From Hofstenia miamia (taxonomy: Eukaryota > Xenacoelomorpha > Acoela), in assembly GCA_004352715.1 (NCBI GenBank), contig SCFE01000098.1, positions 745,998 through 809,997 of the forward strand: a stretch of 64,000 nt of DNA, read 5' to 3'. A program made the translations under genes and the position numbers. Shown here piece after piece: positions 21,961 to 32,860 of the stretch. The notes below the pieces were generated by a model, which saw only the letters and a list, made by a program, of their open reading frames with translations, had not been told where the DNA came from and searched no databases. Position 1 is the first letter of the stretch. Every line of letters begins with the position of its first letter.

Positions 21961-23985
21961 CAATTTACAGTGAGGCACTTAGGCCAACAGTTTTACTTCC
22001 CACTGACTTCTTTTTCAACTCTCGCCCTGATTGTGGTGTGTGACTTGAACAACATAAATACAAAATTGAAAACTTAATTTTTTGAAATATTTATCAGATT
22101 TAATAAAGATTTAGACTGTTGGCAGGTCACAATTTTGAATACTATCATAAAATCTGGTTATATGCTTATGTCAAATTTTCTAAATAATCACTTGCAAAAT
22201 AGTTTATGAAGCCTAACAATGAATCATTTCCCCACTAGTTACAATTAGAAAAACTTAGTATGTTGCACTGCTATAAGCAAATGTTTACCAAACCACAAAT
22301 TTTATTTATTGAGCCACTGTCATTGAAAATCATAAAATATATTTGGTACTAATCCTTAAATGTGTTTACTTATGTTCACTATAATTTTATTGGGCTTGTT
22401 GCAAGAATAAGTGCAACATAGACTTATACTGTGATGTGAGCTTGTGGTCCATGAGACTAACATGTAGAGAGGCCCTAATGTAATTGATAGCAATTAGAAA
22501 GTTATTGATATTAAAGAAGTCGACACGAAATATTGTTTGCAATTGAGATTCAGTTCTAAGTAAAAATTTCAGAATAACACTAATTTCTATGCTTTTAATA
22601 TGTCAACCACTTTCTCATATCTTTAGTCAGAAATGACAAAAAATTGAGTTGACTACATAATACAGGTGTTACAATTTACTTACCCATATTCAATGTTTTG
22701 TTAATATAAACTCTAATGTATTTTAATTCTATGTAAGATAGATTTTAAGTTTATTTAATTATATAATGTAAGAATAGAATCGAAAATTAACACAGAAATG
22801 TCATGTATTTTCCCTTAGATGTGCTATATTAATAACAACTTAAATTATATTCCTTACACGCAATTTCTTTTAATTAAGTAATCGAACATAAAGTCAAAAT
22901 TAATGTCAATTTGATTGCATAAGCAATGTTGTATAAATCAACAGTGGAGAAATTTTCAAAATATATAGGAAAAATGTATGGAATACGAGACCGTAGGTAA
23001 TACGCCATCTATCACACCTATTGCCCTTTTTGCTTTCATACAAGGTAAAAAAAATCAAGAATGTAGTAGGCAGTACGAGACCACCAATGTTGTAGCTATT
23101 GATATGCATGATTACTTTGGGTACTGTGCATTGCAAAATTTGTGTAAGCTTACTGCTATGGATTTTCATGTTTTAAAAACAACATGCGAAGTGCCTGAGG
23201 CAAAATTAAAGGCAACACTATGATGCACATTGTATGTTATTTAAATCGCAATCAACTTTATCTGATTATATAATATATACATATATATTATTGAATTTCT
23301 TGGCAAAATTTTAACTGATCTTGGATTTGATGAAAACCACGCATTTTAGAAAAAACACTTTTTCATAGGTCACTATTTTTCGTCAAAAACTACCGAGATT
23401 AGTATGAAGGGGTTTCGTATTACCTACACAGGTAGTCTACTATCTAATTAAGTAAACAAATTTTAGTTATTATTATGGTAGTTATATATATATAAAACAA
23501 GCTACTGAAAACATTGGTAGATCATATTAGTAAGTATCTGTATTCCCATTTATGCAAATTAGTTTAAGGTTCTCTTATTCTCTACACATATCCTAGTTAC
23601 ATTCGGTATTTATGTCAAGTTATTGAGATATATAAATATCGATTTTAAATTCGAATAAACTTATTGAATTGATTAGGGTTAAGTGGACAATGCATGATTT
23701 AAATCATTTTAACTTCTTTTAACACACGAATCTACATGTACAATATTGAGCAATTGCTTACAAAAGATTTACTGTTGTAGCGTTGTGGAACGATTTAAAT
23801 TTTTTTTTAAAAATTAAAATATTTGTAGAAATTCTTGCTATATGTTTTTACATATCATACATAACGAAATATTCTTTTTCGAATTGTATACATTAATTTG
23901 ATAAATTAAATTTATTTGATCCGGTATATAATCCAAAACTAAAAATTCACATTTGACTCGTATATGTGTTATTCATATATTTTAG
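21961..23985. other. intron 1 of the long gene, nothing firm
   Basis: A short exon-like stretch follows an AG near 21971 (SEALRPTVLLPTDFFFNSRP or, in another frame, GQQFYFPLTSFSTLALIVV), but neither frame has a donor that fits. 22906-23223 is open on both strands without motif. GTAGGTAATACG occurs at 22992 and inverted at 23418, a possible old inverted repeat. Confidence 0.3.
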
Positions 23986-24314
23986 TTAATTTCAAAAATG
24001 AAACTATAGTTACTGGGAGCAATGATGACGTAGTTAAATTTTCCGTCAACGAGACAGGAAAAGTCATTACATTTTACGTAAGGAAAACTTCGCAGATGCT
24101 TGGTTATCACCAATTCTTTTGCTATATTGGAAGCACAATTAACCTAGTGTTTCGACTAGTGAGTGATTTAAGTTTTGAGAAATTCCGAACGCACAAATCC
24201 AACACAATTACAGCTCTGGTAATGGAGACTCTGGGAAACTTTTACAACGACTATAGTCAAATAATTCGACATGAAGATTATTTGAATGAATTGCAGTACA
24301 TCAACTTTTTACTA
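23986..24314 (+). CDS. LU-domain membrane glycoprotein, exon 2
   Basis: Acceptor CATATATTTTAG is followed by two leftover bases and then NFKNETIVTGSNDDVVKFSV, NETGKVITFYVRKTSQMLGY and so on for 109 codons. At least three phase-0 donors exist (TTTTAC|GTAAGG at 24078, CGACTA|GTGAGT at about 24160, TTACTA|GTAATA at 24315). All fit the phase-0 acceptor at 28652. I give the longest, because the whole frame looks coding. Sequons NET (twice) and beta-strand-like alternation suggest an extracellular domain of unknown type. If unspliced it would stop at 24344 after a short hydrophobic end. Confidence 0.5.
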
Positions 24315-25550
24315 GTAATACTTTTATCAATATGCATCATTTAAATTAGAACGCCACCCAGTGTACAAGTAAAGAAAGTGTGTATAAAATTTTAACAATT
24401 ACAAAACATTAATGACAACAAATTCATATATTTCACAACCATTTTATAAGCAAGTTAAATGATCTTAAGAAATTTAGTTGATTCTAAATTTCATACAAAT
24501 TTCCAGGAGCATGTAAAATCAATTTGTTAAAGTATTTTACAAGTCTTTCAAATGATTAATAAAAATGTTCTCTTAAAGAACCGCTCAGTGAGCATGATTT
24601 ATTGAAATTGATAAAGCTATTATCTTTGAGTTATAGTTAGTACTATTAGATAGAATCCTTACTTATTCAATTATTTGATATAACTGAATAATTTATGTAT
24701 ACAAACATGGCCTACGAGATAGTAGGCCATGGTACATATAATATTTTCACAATATTTAAATTCAATTGGAAAAAAATACTCATATTATCTGCTAGATTGT
24801 TTCTTAAATCATGTAGCTTTCCTATAATCCTGTTCTTTTCATTAAAAAATATAAAAATTTACATTAGTGATTAATTCGGTTCACAATTCTATTAATACAT
24901 TTTGGCATGCGGGGTCTGTTTTCTATAACCATTAAGCTATTCTTTAATAGGTTGAAATTAAGGTTAAGCAAATATTGGAAAAATACAAAAATTCATTAAT
25001 ACTAAACTTTCACATTTTGAATACAATTATTATGAACGAGTAATTCTTTCATACTATCTTCTTAATAAGTTTTTACCGTATATTACTTTAGACACGTTAC
25101 AAGATGCATTGGTTTCAAAAAGAATTCCATTACTTAGAAAGGGTAAATAGTCTCTAAAATTGCATTTCTCCATACTATGACACTTGAATGTAGCGGTCCT
25201 CTATTGAGAGTGTAAAATTTAAATACAAGAAAAAATTCAAATGCTAAATGAAATTAATTTAAACAATTTCCTAATAAAAGGTTATTAGCATTTGTAATAA
25301 TAAGGAGGGATTTTGTTAACCTAAAAATGTTGAGAAAATGGGGTTAATAAATGAAATAATTACATTTTCATAATAAAATGTTGATTATTAATTGAAGTCC
25401 TACTGGGTAAGGGGGTAGTTTAATGGTCAATTAAAATACCAAATATATATAGGGTATTTCATGCAGAGTGGAATTATGGCTTTTAATTGCCAAAATGACA
25501 TTTTATCGCGGTTCATGGTTATGCAAAAAGTCCACCTGGTAATAACAAAT

Positions 25551-25589
<39 letters not shown>

Positions 25590-26631
25590 ATAAAATTGCG
25601 CAGGGTTGGGTTCCTTAACTTATACCTACGCAGATTTTATGATACCAAGCTTTCTGTAGACTGCTTACAATCTTGATTCTAAATCAAAACAATTTATTTC
25701 AGTCTATATTAAAATTTGTTATAATTATAATTTACTTAATGTAATTCAACAATTACTAAATATATTAGCTATTTGACGGTTCACTTTCTTTCACCAGAAT
25801 GGCTTCTGTCTTTTATGCTTTAGCAATGTAGCACTTTTATTCTTTCCAGTTGTCCTCTGTCTTCTTGAACAACACTGCACTTCTCTTGAGACTTTGTTAA
25901 ACTCTATCAGCTCTAGTTGTGTTCTCTCTCTCTCTCTCTCAATCGACCAATTTTCTTGACTTCTGATATTGGAGCACCTTAGCTCCACTCCACTCTGTTT
26001 TTCTGCCATGTTCAGTCGTTTTATTGACACTTTACGTCACTTCTTTCCTATTGGATGGCTATCCCATTTCTTCCTTCTGTGACGAATAGTTTTTTAAGTG
26101 TTGAGAGAACTGGGCGCTTCCTTCAGCCTTCCAGACTTTAAAGATTCCTAGGGATTTTATCCAGCTGTCATTGGGGGTGTTTTTGTATAACTTTGGTTCT
26201 CAAAATAACTTATAGAGTAAGCAAACTCAGCAGTTGAGGTGATGTAATGTTTAGATAGTTTGATAAGGACATTAAGTTTTTCCATCTGACCTTCTAATTT
26301 ACGACATTAGTGATAACTGGTATCTAGGGGGATATTTTCGGGGAATTGTTTAATTGCCACCCACCTTGATTGACTTCTTGCTTCCAGTGACGTAACAAAC
26401 CAATGAAATTCGAGGTAAGTGAACCTGGGTAGCTCAATGGTTTGGGGTTCTAAAAGAGTTTTTAGTGATCCACATTCTCATACACTAAATATAACTTAGA
26501 AAAGAAACTGCTCAAGAAGATTTTTCGAATTCTGAAATATACTGCACATTTAAATTTAACATATATATTTACATGCATTTTTAAGAGGGTAGCACCAAAA
26601 TTTTACAGCATATATATGCAGTGGCGGATCT

Positions 26632-27353
26632 AGGAATTCATATACATATACATTACCATTGAATGATGGCAAAATAATTCGAAGCCTGATTGCTGAGGGC
26701 ATCAAAACTTTATCAAGATAAAACTTCATTTACAATTAAATGGACATTAACTGCTAAACTGGATAAATATTTACTGAAGTTATATGAAAAGACAATTCAA
26801 TCGTGAGGCATTTATTTTCATGTGTAGGTGTAGTGAGCTGCAGCACAAATTAGATCTTTTCCCAAAATGCATGGTTTCATAATTTTGAAGAAAAATAAAA
26901 AAAATCTGACTATTAGGATTGGTGTCATGCAACTATTTACTTAATGATAACTTTGCTAAAATATGAAGCATATTTTCCAAATTTGAATTGATTTCTCGTT
27001 TTATGCTATAGGAATACATGTATTTCATTATTGCGTTTCAAATATCTACATTGTGCTTTCAGATGTTAACTTCTTAAAATCAATTTGTGTTATAATCCAG
27101 ATATGTGATTAAACAACAATGTCTTGTGCAAATGAAATTATTTTTTTCTCACATATGTACTGAAGACTATTGACATTCCTGATGTGGAAAAAAGACGGAA
27201 TGCTACCTTGATATTTTTCAGGAAAATAACCCATTTCTCAGGAATGGTAGGATAGGGCCTAAGATTTCTGGGAATAGCTCCGGCTGTTCCTTGTTAAAAA
27301 TCTTCGTGGGGTGGATCCATCCCGAGATCAACCCTCTGAATCCGTCACTTCTG
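26632..27353. mobile_element. possible old hAT-like element
   Basis: The left end CAGTGGCGGATCTAGGAATT resembles a widespread type of hAT MITE terminus. The candidate right end, inverted, reads CAGAAGTGACGGATTC. The two match only partly and no 8-bp duplication is visible, so pairing is tentative. Confidence 0.3.
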
Positions 27354-27444
27354 ACATGTTTTACAAGTGCAGACGATATAATGGATGCAAGGATCTTCAA
27401 TAGTATAATTTGTTTTGAAAAACTTCCAAAAAGTCTTTTAAATT

Positions 27445-27540
27445 ATGTATGTATGTAGGCATGTATGCATGTATGTATGTATGTATGTATGTCTGCATGT
27501 ATGCATGTATGTGTGCGTGTATATATATATATATATATCT
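27445..27540. repeat. (ATGT)n / (TA)n compound microsatellite
   Basis: Imperfect ATGT tetranucleotide repeats with GCATGT variants, passing into a TA run. Confidence 0.85.
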
Positions 27541-27895
27541 TAGGTCTTTAATGTTAATATTGGTTTTATCACTGATTTCCTAAGTGTTATATTTATTGAC
27601 GAAATATTTAATTTAAGTTTCTTAATGTTTGAAACAATGAAATGTAGTTTTCAATAAAGAGGCTTCATGGCATATTTTATTTTACTTCATGATCTTGGTT
27701 GTGACTTGGTGTTGAGATGATTGCTTTATCAATTTAGTTTTTAATAATTTTATGTCAGTAAACATTTTTCTCCAAAATTTCATATTAATTATTTATTGAA
27801 TCAACTATACTTTCATAATCTGATGAGATGTTTATTATTTGATTAATTGTGTTAATCTTATATATGGGAATATATATATATATATATATATATAT

Positions 27896-28047
27896 NNNNN
27901 NNNNNNNNNNNNNNNNNNNNNNNNNNNNNNNNNNNNNNNNNNNNNNNNNNNNNNNNNNNNNNNNNNNNNNNNNNNNNNNNNNNNNNNNNNNNNNNNNNNN
28001 NNNNNNNNNNNNNNNNNNNNNNNNNNNNNNNNNNNNNNNNNNNNNNN
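27896..28047. other. assembly gap (152 N) inside (TA)n
   Basis: Unknown bases flanked by TA dinucleotides on both sides. The open frames that span it are artefacts. Confidence 0.98.
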
Positions 28048-28651
28048 TATATATATATATATATTAGGGTGGAGTGAAAAAAAGCAATTTGTTATTTTTG
28101 GAAAAAATTGCAAATTCTTTCAATTATCATCCAATTTTATAGTATAACCTCATGCTAAACACCATTTTGCTGCGCTTCAAAAAAATAATGAAAATCCACA
28201 CAAACCTTCCTTATTTTCCTCGTCAAGAAAAGCGTTTATAATTTCCACTAAATTTCATTATTTCATTGAACTGTTTAATGTAATGCAATTATGATCTTGA
28301 GAAATACTTTTATTAGTTATTGAATTATAAGACTTTAACATTTCTTCAAGAAGCCATACACAGATTTAAGAAAATCCTAGGCAGTTTAAGATTAAAGTAT
28401 TTATATACTACATGTGTCAACTACTAAATTTTTTTAAATAGTTTTCCATTGTAAACTCTTGTTGGTTGGTTTGTGTAAAAATCATTTTTTTCTCCAAATT
28501 TGATTCATTAATGGAATATGAAGAAACTTTCACTTTTTAAATATTTTCTCCTGGTTTTTTGATCTTCAATAAATTAATTATTTTCTCGAGCAATACTCTT
28601 TTGTAATACTTTTTAATGTGCTCAAAATGTCTGACGCTACTATACTTTTAG

Positions 28652-28904
28652 ACTAGGACGCAAAAAATCAGCCGGATTCAAATAGTGACCAAAGGTGAAA
28701 AAGTCTTTCTATTCCCAACTCCATTTGTATATGTTAATGAAACCAATGCTGAAGATGGTATATTTGTGATCGATGAGCAGGCAAATCTCCACAACGTTAT
28801 TTATGTACATGAAACTGGCGAAGTTGATAAAAAGCAAGTAACTTTGAGAATACATTTTATGAAAGCATTTTGTAACCATCTAACGGAATGTGAATTGATA
28901 GTAA
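28652..28904 (+). CDS. LU-domain membrane glycoprotein, exon 3
   Basis: A strong acceptor (CTACTATACTTTTAG) begins a phase-0 frame TRTQKISRIQIVTKGEKVFL, then FPTPFVYVNETNAEDG and VIDEQANLHNVIYVHETG, ending ...HLTECELIV. A sequon (NET) and two cysteines are present. Two donors exist, GTAAGT at 28901 and GTAATT at 28905. Only the second keeps frame with the acceptor I use for exon 4 (29309). No domain recognised. Confidence 0.6.
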
Positions 28905-29027
28905 GTAATTAACGTTGGCAGGTCCCTCCTAAGTAAATGAGTTGAAAATCTCTGAGTTGAAAAATGATTTGCTCATCCATTTGAATTTATTAAGCTTTAT
29001 TGATTTATTTCTTGCAATGTGAAATAC

Positions 29028-29068
<41 letters not shown>

Positions 29069-29228
29069 NNNNNNNNNNNNNNNNNNNNNNNNNNNNNNNN
29101 NNNNNNNNNNNNNNNNNNNNNNNNNNNNNNNNNNNNNNNNNNNNNNNNNNNNNNNNNNNNNNNNNNNNNNNNNNNNNNNNNNNNNNNNNNNNNNNNNNNN
29201 NNNNNNNNNNNNNNNNNNNNNNNNNNNN
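29069..29228. other. assembly gap (160 N) inside (TA)n
   Basis: Unknown bases within a TA microsatellite (29036-29250). Frames translating as IYIYIY across it are artefacts. Confidence 0.98.
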
Positions 29229-29308
29229 ATATATATATATATATATATACATAAGTTTACTACTTAAATAAACGGATTATATTTATTTTTATAGAAATCA
29301 ATCAATAG

Positions 29309-29470
29309 ATTTCCGCTTTCTCACTGGTGACCAAGCTGCCGCAATCACATATGAATATAACAATAGCACAATTCGATTTGGTGCCATGATACAGAGCCAT
29401 TTCACGCGGTTGCTGCCAATGCCTGATCGGAATAAGTTTGCAAAGATAAAATATCAAGACAGCAATCTAT
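29309..29470 (+). CDS. LU-domain membrane glycoprotein, exon 4
   Basis: The frame reads FRFLTGDQAAAITYEYNNST then IRFGAMIQSHFTRLLPMPDR and KIKYQDSNL, ending at a strong donor (CTAT|GTAAGT) with one base left over. The acceptor is either at 29294 (ATTTTTATAG) or 29308 (CAATCAATAG). Only the second joins exon 3 in frame. The sequon NNS and the lack of hydrophobic segments fit an ectodomain. Confidence 0.6.
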
Positions 29471-29578
29471 GTAAGTAGCTGCATTTATGCGAATCATTAA
29501 TACAAATATCGTAGATATTTAAATATTGTTTATAACCTTAATGTCTAATTATATATTTGATAAGCTTTGTGATAATAG

Positions 29579-29798
29579 CGACATCAAATATTCATACGAA
29601 ATATGTTCAAAAACAGTCATTCCACTGTACAGTTGTTGAAATGTATTTTGAAGAGGGCCTGGTGGCGGAAAAGATTCAATCATACAATGGATGGAAGTTT
29701 AAAATTAGCGTTATTGATATGACTGAGGTGAAAGAATTACTTAAGTACATTGTTTACAAAACGGACTGCATTCTCTCAAAGATATTAGGAGAATATAC
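29579..29798 (+). CDS. LU-domain membrane glycoprotein, exon 5
   Basis: Acceptor GATAATAG at 29578 takes up the leftover base of exon 4 and reads TSNIHTKYVQKQSFHCTVVE, then MYFEEGLVAEKIQSYNGWKF and ends ...SKILGEYT. The donor AC|GTAAGA leaves two bases, fitting the single leading base of exon 6. An alternative acceptor at 29564 breaks the frame. Two cysteines. The intron before it is only 108 bases, so exons 3-7 form a compact cluster. Confidence 0.6.
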
Positions 29799-30009
29799 GT
29801 AAGACATTTTATATGATGCATGCTGAAATTAATTAAATCACTAGGTCGTCTGCGCAAAAAAACGGAGCTAAGCTAATTTTTGAAAGAACGCCGGGTTTTG
29901 TCTATGTCATTTAAAGTCTTTTCTAGTGCACACCTTGATTAAATAAACATATATTTACAAATTTTTAAATATGATTAATAGCCAACTACCTTTTTTTCCA
30001 ATTTAAAAG

Positions 30010-30145
30010 AGATATCACATTCAAGGTCAAATCTCGGAAACCTAATCTCTACAACAGAACATCATGTGTCATTCAATATTACTGGACAGGTGTTCAGTTA
30101 CTTGCAGAATTTGAAAAAGCTGTACCACTAGATGAATACTTCAAT
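30010..30145 (+). CDS. LU-domain membrane glycoprotein, exon 6 (3' end uncertain)
   Basis: After the acceptor CCAATTTAAAAG the frame reads DITFKVKSRKPNLYNRTSCV, then IQYYWTGVQLLAEFEKAVPL and DEYFN before a TAA at 30146. The sequon NRT and one cysteine fit the series. I found no donor that both precedes the stop and fits the acceptor phase at 30286. Possible explanations are a non-canonical donor, a sequence error, or a damaged gene. Confidence 0.45.
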
Positions 30146-30285
30146 TAACTTGAAAATTGGAAAAACAGGCCAGAAACTTTACTTTTATTCAAAATATAGT
30201 TTTGTGAAAGTATTGAGGCCAAGCGTTTGCTTGAACTTGGCTCCTTGTCAGTGAATTTAGTGAGATTCATAGATTGATATTACAG

Positions 30286-30571
30286 TGTGTTTAGATTTGA
30301 ATTGGAAGAAAATCATAATGCATACGCTGAGATTGTTCATGACTACCATTCGTATAGAATCCATATTAAATTTTTCCCTTACAAAGATTTTCTTTTAACA
30401 TTTGGCATCACTTCAGAGACAGAAAGTTATCTTAGTTATTATGACTATCATAAGATTTACATTCAATGGGAAACGGTCCACTATAAACTGTTTACTTTTG
30501 CAAACACATATGAGAGAAAAATTACTTCTTCCGACATCACCAAGAAACAACACTTTTATGTATATCAACAG
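30286..30571 (+). CDS. LU-domain membrane glycoprotein, exon 7
   Basis: Acceptor GATATTACAG, one leading base, then VFRFELEENHNAYAEIVHDY, SYRIHIKFFPYKDFLLTFGI and so on to YVYQQ, 95 codons. The donor CAG|GTATTT is phase 0 and fits exon 8. Rich in aromatic residues with alternating hydrophobics, suggesting a beta-sandwich ectodomain. No cysteines. From here to exon 12 all intron phases agree. Confidence 0.65.
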
Positions 30572-31690
30572 GTATTTTAATTATTGTATTCAAAAATTAA
30601 GTAAAAATTCATATTCCTATATTTTACTTACACCTTTAATTTTTTAAATGCGCTTATTTAATCAATTCTATATTTTAATTATTGTTAAAAAGGTTAATTA
30701 TTAATTTAAGAATTAATCATTGTTTAATGTATACATATACACCAATTTTGAGTTTTGGTAGTTTGCTCATATTGTAGCAATGAAAATGTATTTTGATTCA
30801 CCTTTAATCATGTTATTACTCTTTACGGGTCCCATAGGCATAATGCACATTGTTGAAATAAGTTTATAGATTAATGCCAAGCTTGAAATTCAGAAGATGT
30901 GCATCAATAATGACACTTGATATCAGTTAAATGTTGAGGTTTTTTGAAAAAGAAGTTCCAACTCTATTTGTTAAGAAGATCTGCCAACCTGAACCTCACT
31001 TATAGTGCTTGTTGAGTTTTCAATGATACTCTTTTTGCTAAAACCTCATAACTGTTCTTAATGTAGTAACAAATTTATAGAAACTGTCACGAAAACCTTT
31101 AATATAAGGCTTAGCACCTCATTTTTTTTACTGCCTCCTTAGTGAGAAGTCCTTGTTATTTCATTGTTCAATTCATGTTGTATCCATTTTGAGAAGCATG
31201 TCTCATTCCAAGATTCTGAGTGAAAATTCTATGCGCTGTAGATTTCAAGATGTCCTTTATGATCCATTACTTGACAAAGGTAATCATGATTTATGTGCAT
31301 TCTTTTACTTGTGAAGAACCATTGTCATTGTTACTCAAGTAAGGCTACCCATCAAACACTCAGTGCATTTCTTCCAGAATATAAACCACTATCCAATTTG
31401 TGACGCATCAGTCTTATATAGGATTTAATGTTGGACTTATGTGTGACAATTTCCTCATGCCTCATTTGTTTAAAGCCATTATAGTTCAACTAAGGACAAC
31501 ATACAATTTAGTACTGTTTTATTTGTATTCATCTTCTGCATATGAAATGATTATACACAAGGTTTGATCACAGAAGCAAATTTGACGGCAAATTATTCCA
31601 TTTTGAACAACAGAACAAAATTGGATATCTACATTTTAAGTGTAAAACATGAAAATTTTAATTAAGTTAAGAACCCTTTTTCAGTAATGC
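30572..31690. other. intron 7, first part, nothing recognised
   Basis: AT-rich, no motif found. Confidence 0.4.
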
Positions 31691-32860
31691 GTGGAAAAAA
31701 TCATGGGATGCATTAGTAGTTTTTCTTTAGTACCAATAGCTGTAAAGAGTGAAATATTTTTTCTCTGCGTGTTTTCAGTATGTTGATGCATTTTGAAGTT
31801 TTATAATAAATTACTCCTAAGCTTTTTATACGTTCAACTATATGAATATCATTTTTTGCTGACCTTAGTAAAGTATTTTTCACTTTATTAGGAAAAATTA
31901 CTTCAGGATTTAATACCCATTTCCTAAGATCATTCATATGAGATTGAATGCCATTGAAAAAAAACTGCAGATTTTAAGATCATCTGCATACTTAAATGTT
32001 AGTTTCTCGAATGTTGTCAAGCAAAGAGAAAAGAAAAGAGTTCCTAGAACATTACCATGTCGAATTTTATATAAGCAGTCATTTTTGAATTAATGAATGA
32101 AATTATGTTGATTTTCAACTAACACTCCTAGATATTTTATTTTTTATTGACTATTAATTTCTTTGTTGCTGAGATATAGTTTTGTCTTTGTTCTGTTTCC
32201 TCTTAAGTTATGAACATGCATGAAATAGTTTTTTCAATATTTGGAGTTACCATATTATAGATGTAGTAATTATGTATGAGACATACGTAGAAGTTCATTG
32301 AATAGAATATGTATCTTTTGTATATAACATTCTATGTTTATGTAATTTGAAATATAATTTATGTAAATACTAAATAAAAGAGTAGAACCTTGTGTACACC
32401 TCTATCAATGATTCATTTTTAAATTGTAAGAATTGAAATGTATTACTTGGGTAATCTGAAATTTATGAGGATGAAGCAAAATAGAAATGTTATTACTGTG
32501 ATGTTCGGATACAATGACTTTTTAGCTACGTATATACTATTTATAAAAAAATTGGAGATCTAATCTTGCCAATATCATGCTGCAAGAGCATCTTACAAGA
32601 GAGTCATGTACAAGTAGCACTTCGACATTGATCGAGTTTCGAAATGCGTGAAATTGTATTAACAGCAGCCGTTGACCAACGTCCTAAGATTTCTGTTGCT
32701 AAAAGAACAATCAGAATTTCTTCTTGGTCACATAAGTTTGTGCTAGTTTGATATTTCCCTTCTTCTGCTTGGCTAATTCCATAAGCTGCTCCTGAAACTG
32801 CAAAGAAGAGGTTATAGTGACATCTAGAACAGCAGGTTGGCTGACTAGTCACGATGCAAA
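31691..32860 (-). mobile_element. decayed non-LTR retrotransposon pieces
   Basis: Minus-strand frames show LINE reverse-transcriptase blocks. NVLGTLFFSL then KYADDLKIC (about 31975-32075, the YADD catalytic motif) is followed by KNDIHIVERIKSLGVIYYKT (31713-31937), the thumb-region KxLGV block. A further weak block VYTRFYSFI near 32350-32400 may be a second copy. At 32604-32852 ATEILGRWSTAAVNTIS resembles the C-terminus of another RT family. Several frameshifts. Confidence 0.5.

Larger units (their letters stand above)
24315..28651. other. intron 2 of the long gene
   Basis: AT-rich intron. It contains (TA)n at 25553-25586, a (TC)n run at 25922-25941, a possible hAT-like element at 26632-27353, tetranucleotide repeats at 27445-27540 and an assembly gap at 27896-28047. 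A minus-strand frame at 25791-26030 overlapping the (TC)n run is not convincing. Confidence 0.45.

Noticed and set aside
22906-23223. Frames of 81-87 codons on both strands
   Set aside because: Open both ways, no splice sites that fit the neighbouring exons, no motif.
25791-26030. 79-codon minus-strand frame containing RERERE
   Set aside because: Built around a (TC)n microsatellite; no other support.
27835-28147. IYIYIY-rich frames near 27.9 and 29.1 kb
   Set aside because: Translation of TA dinucleotide repeats around N gaps.
32604-32852. Host gene exon on the minus strand
   Set aside because: ATEILGRWSTAAVNTIS looks more like the C-terminus of an RT-associated ORF, in line with LINE blocks beside it.
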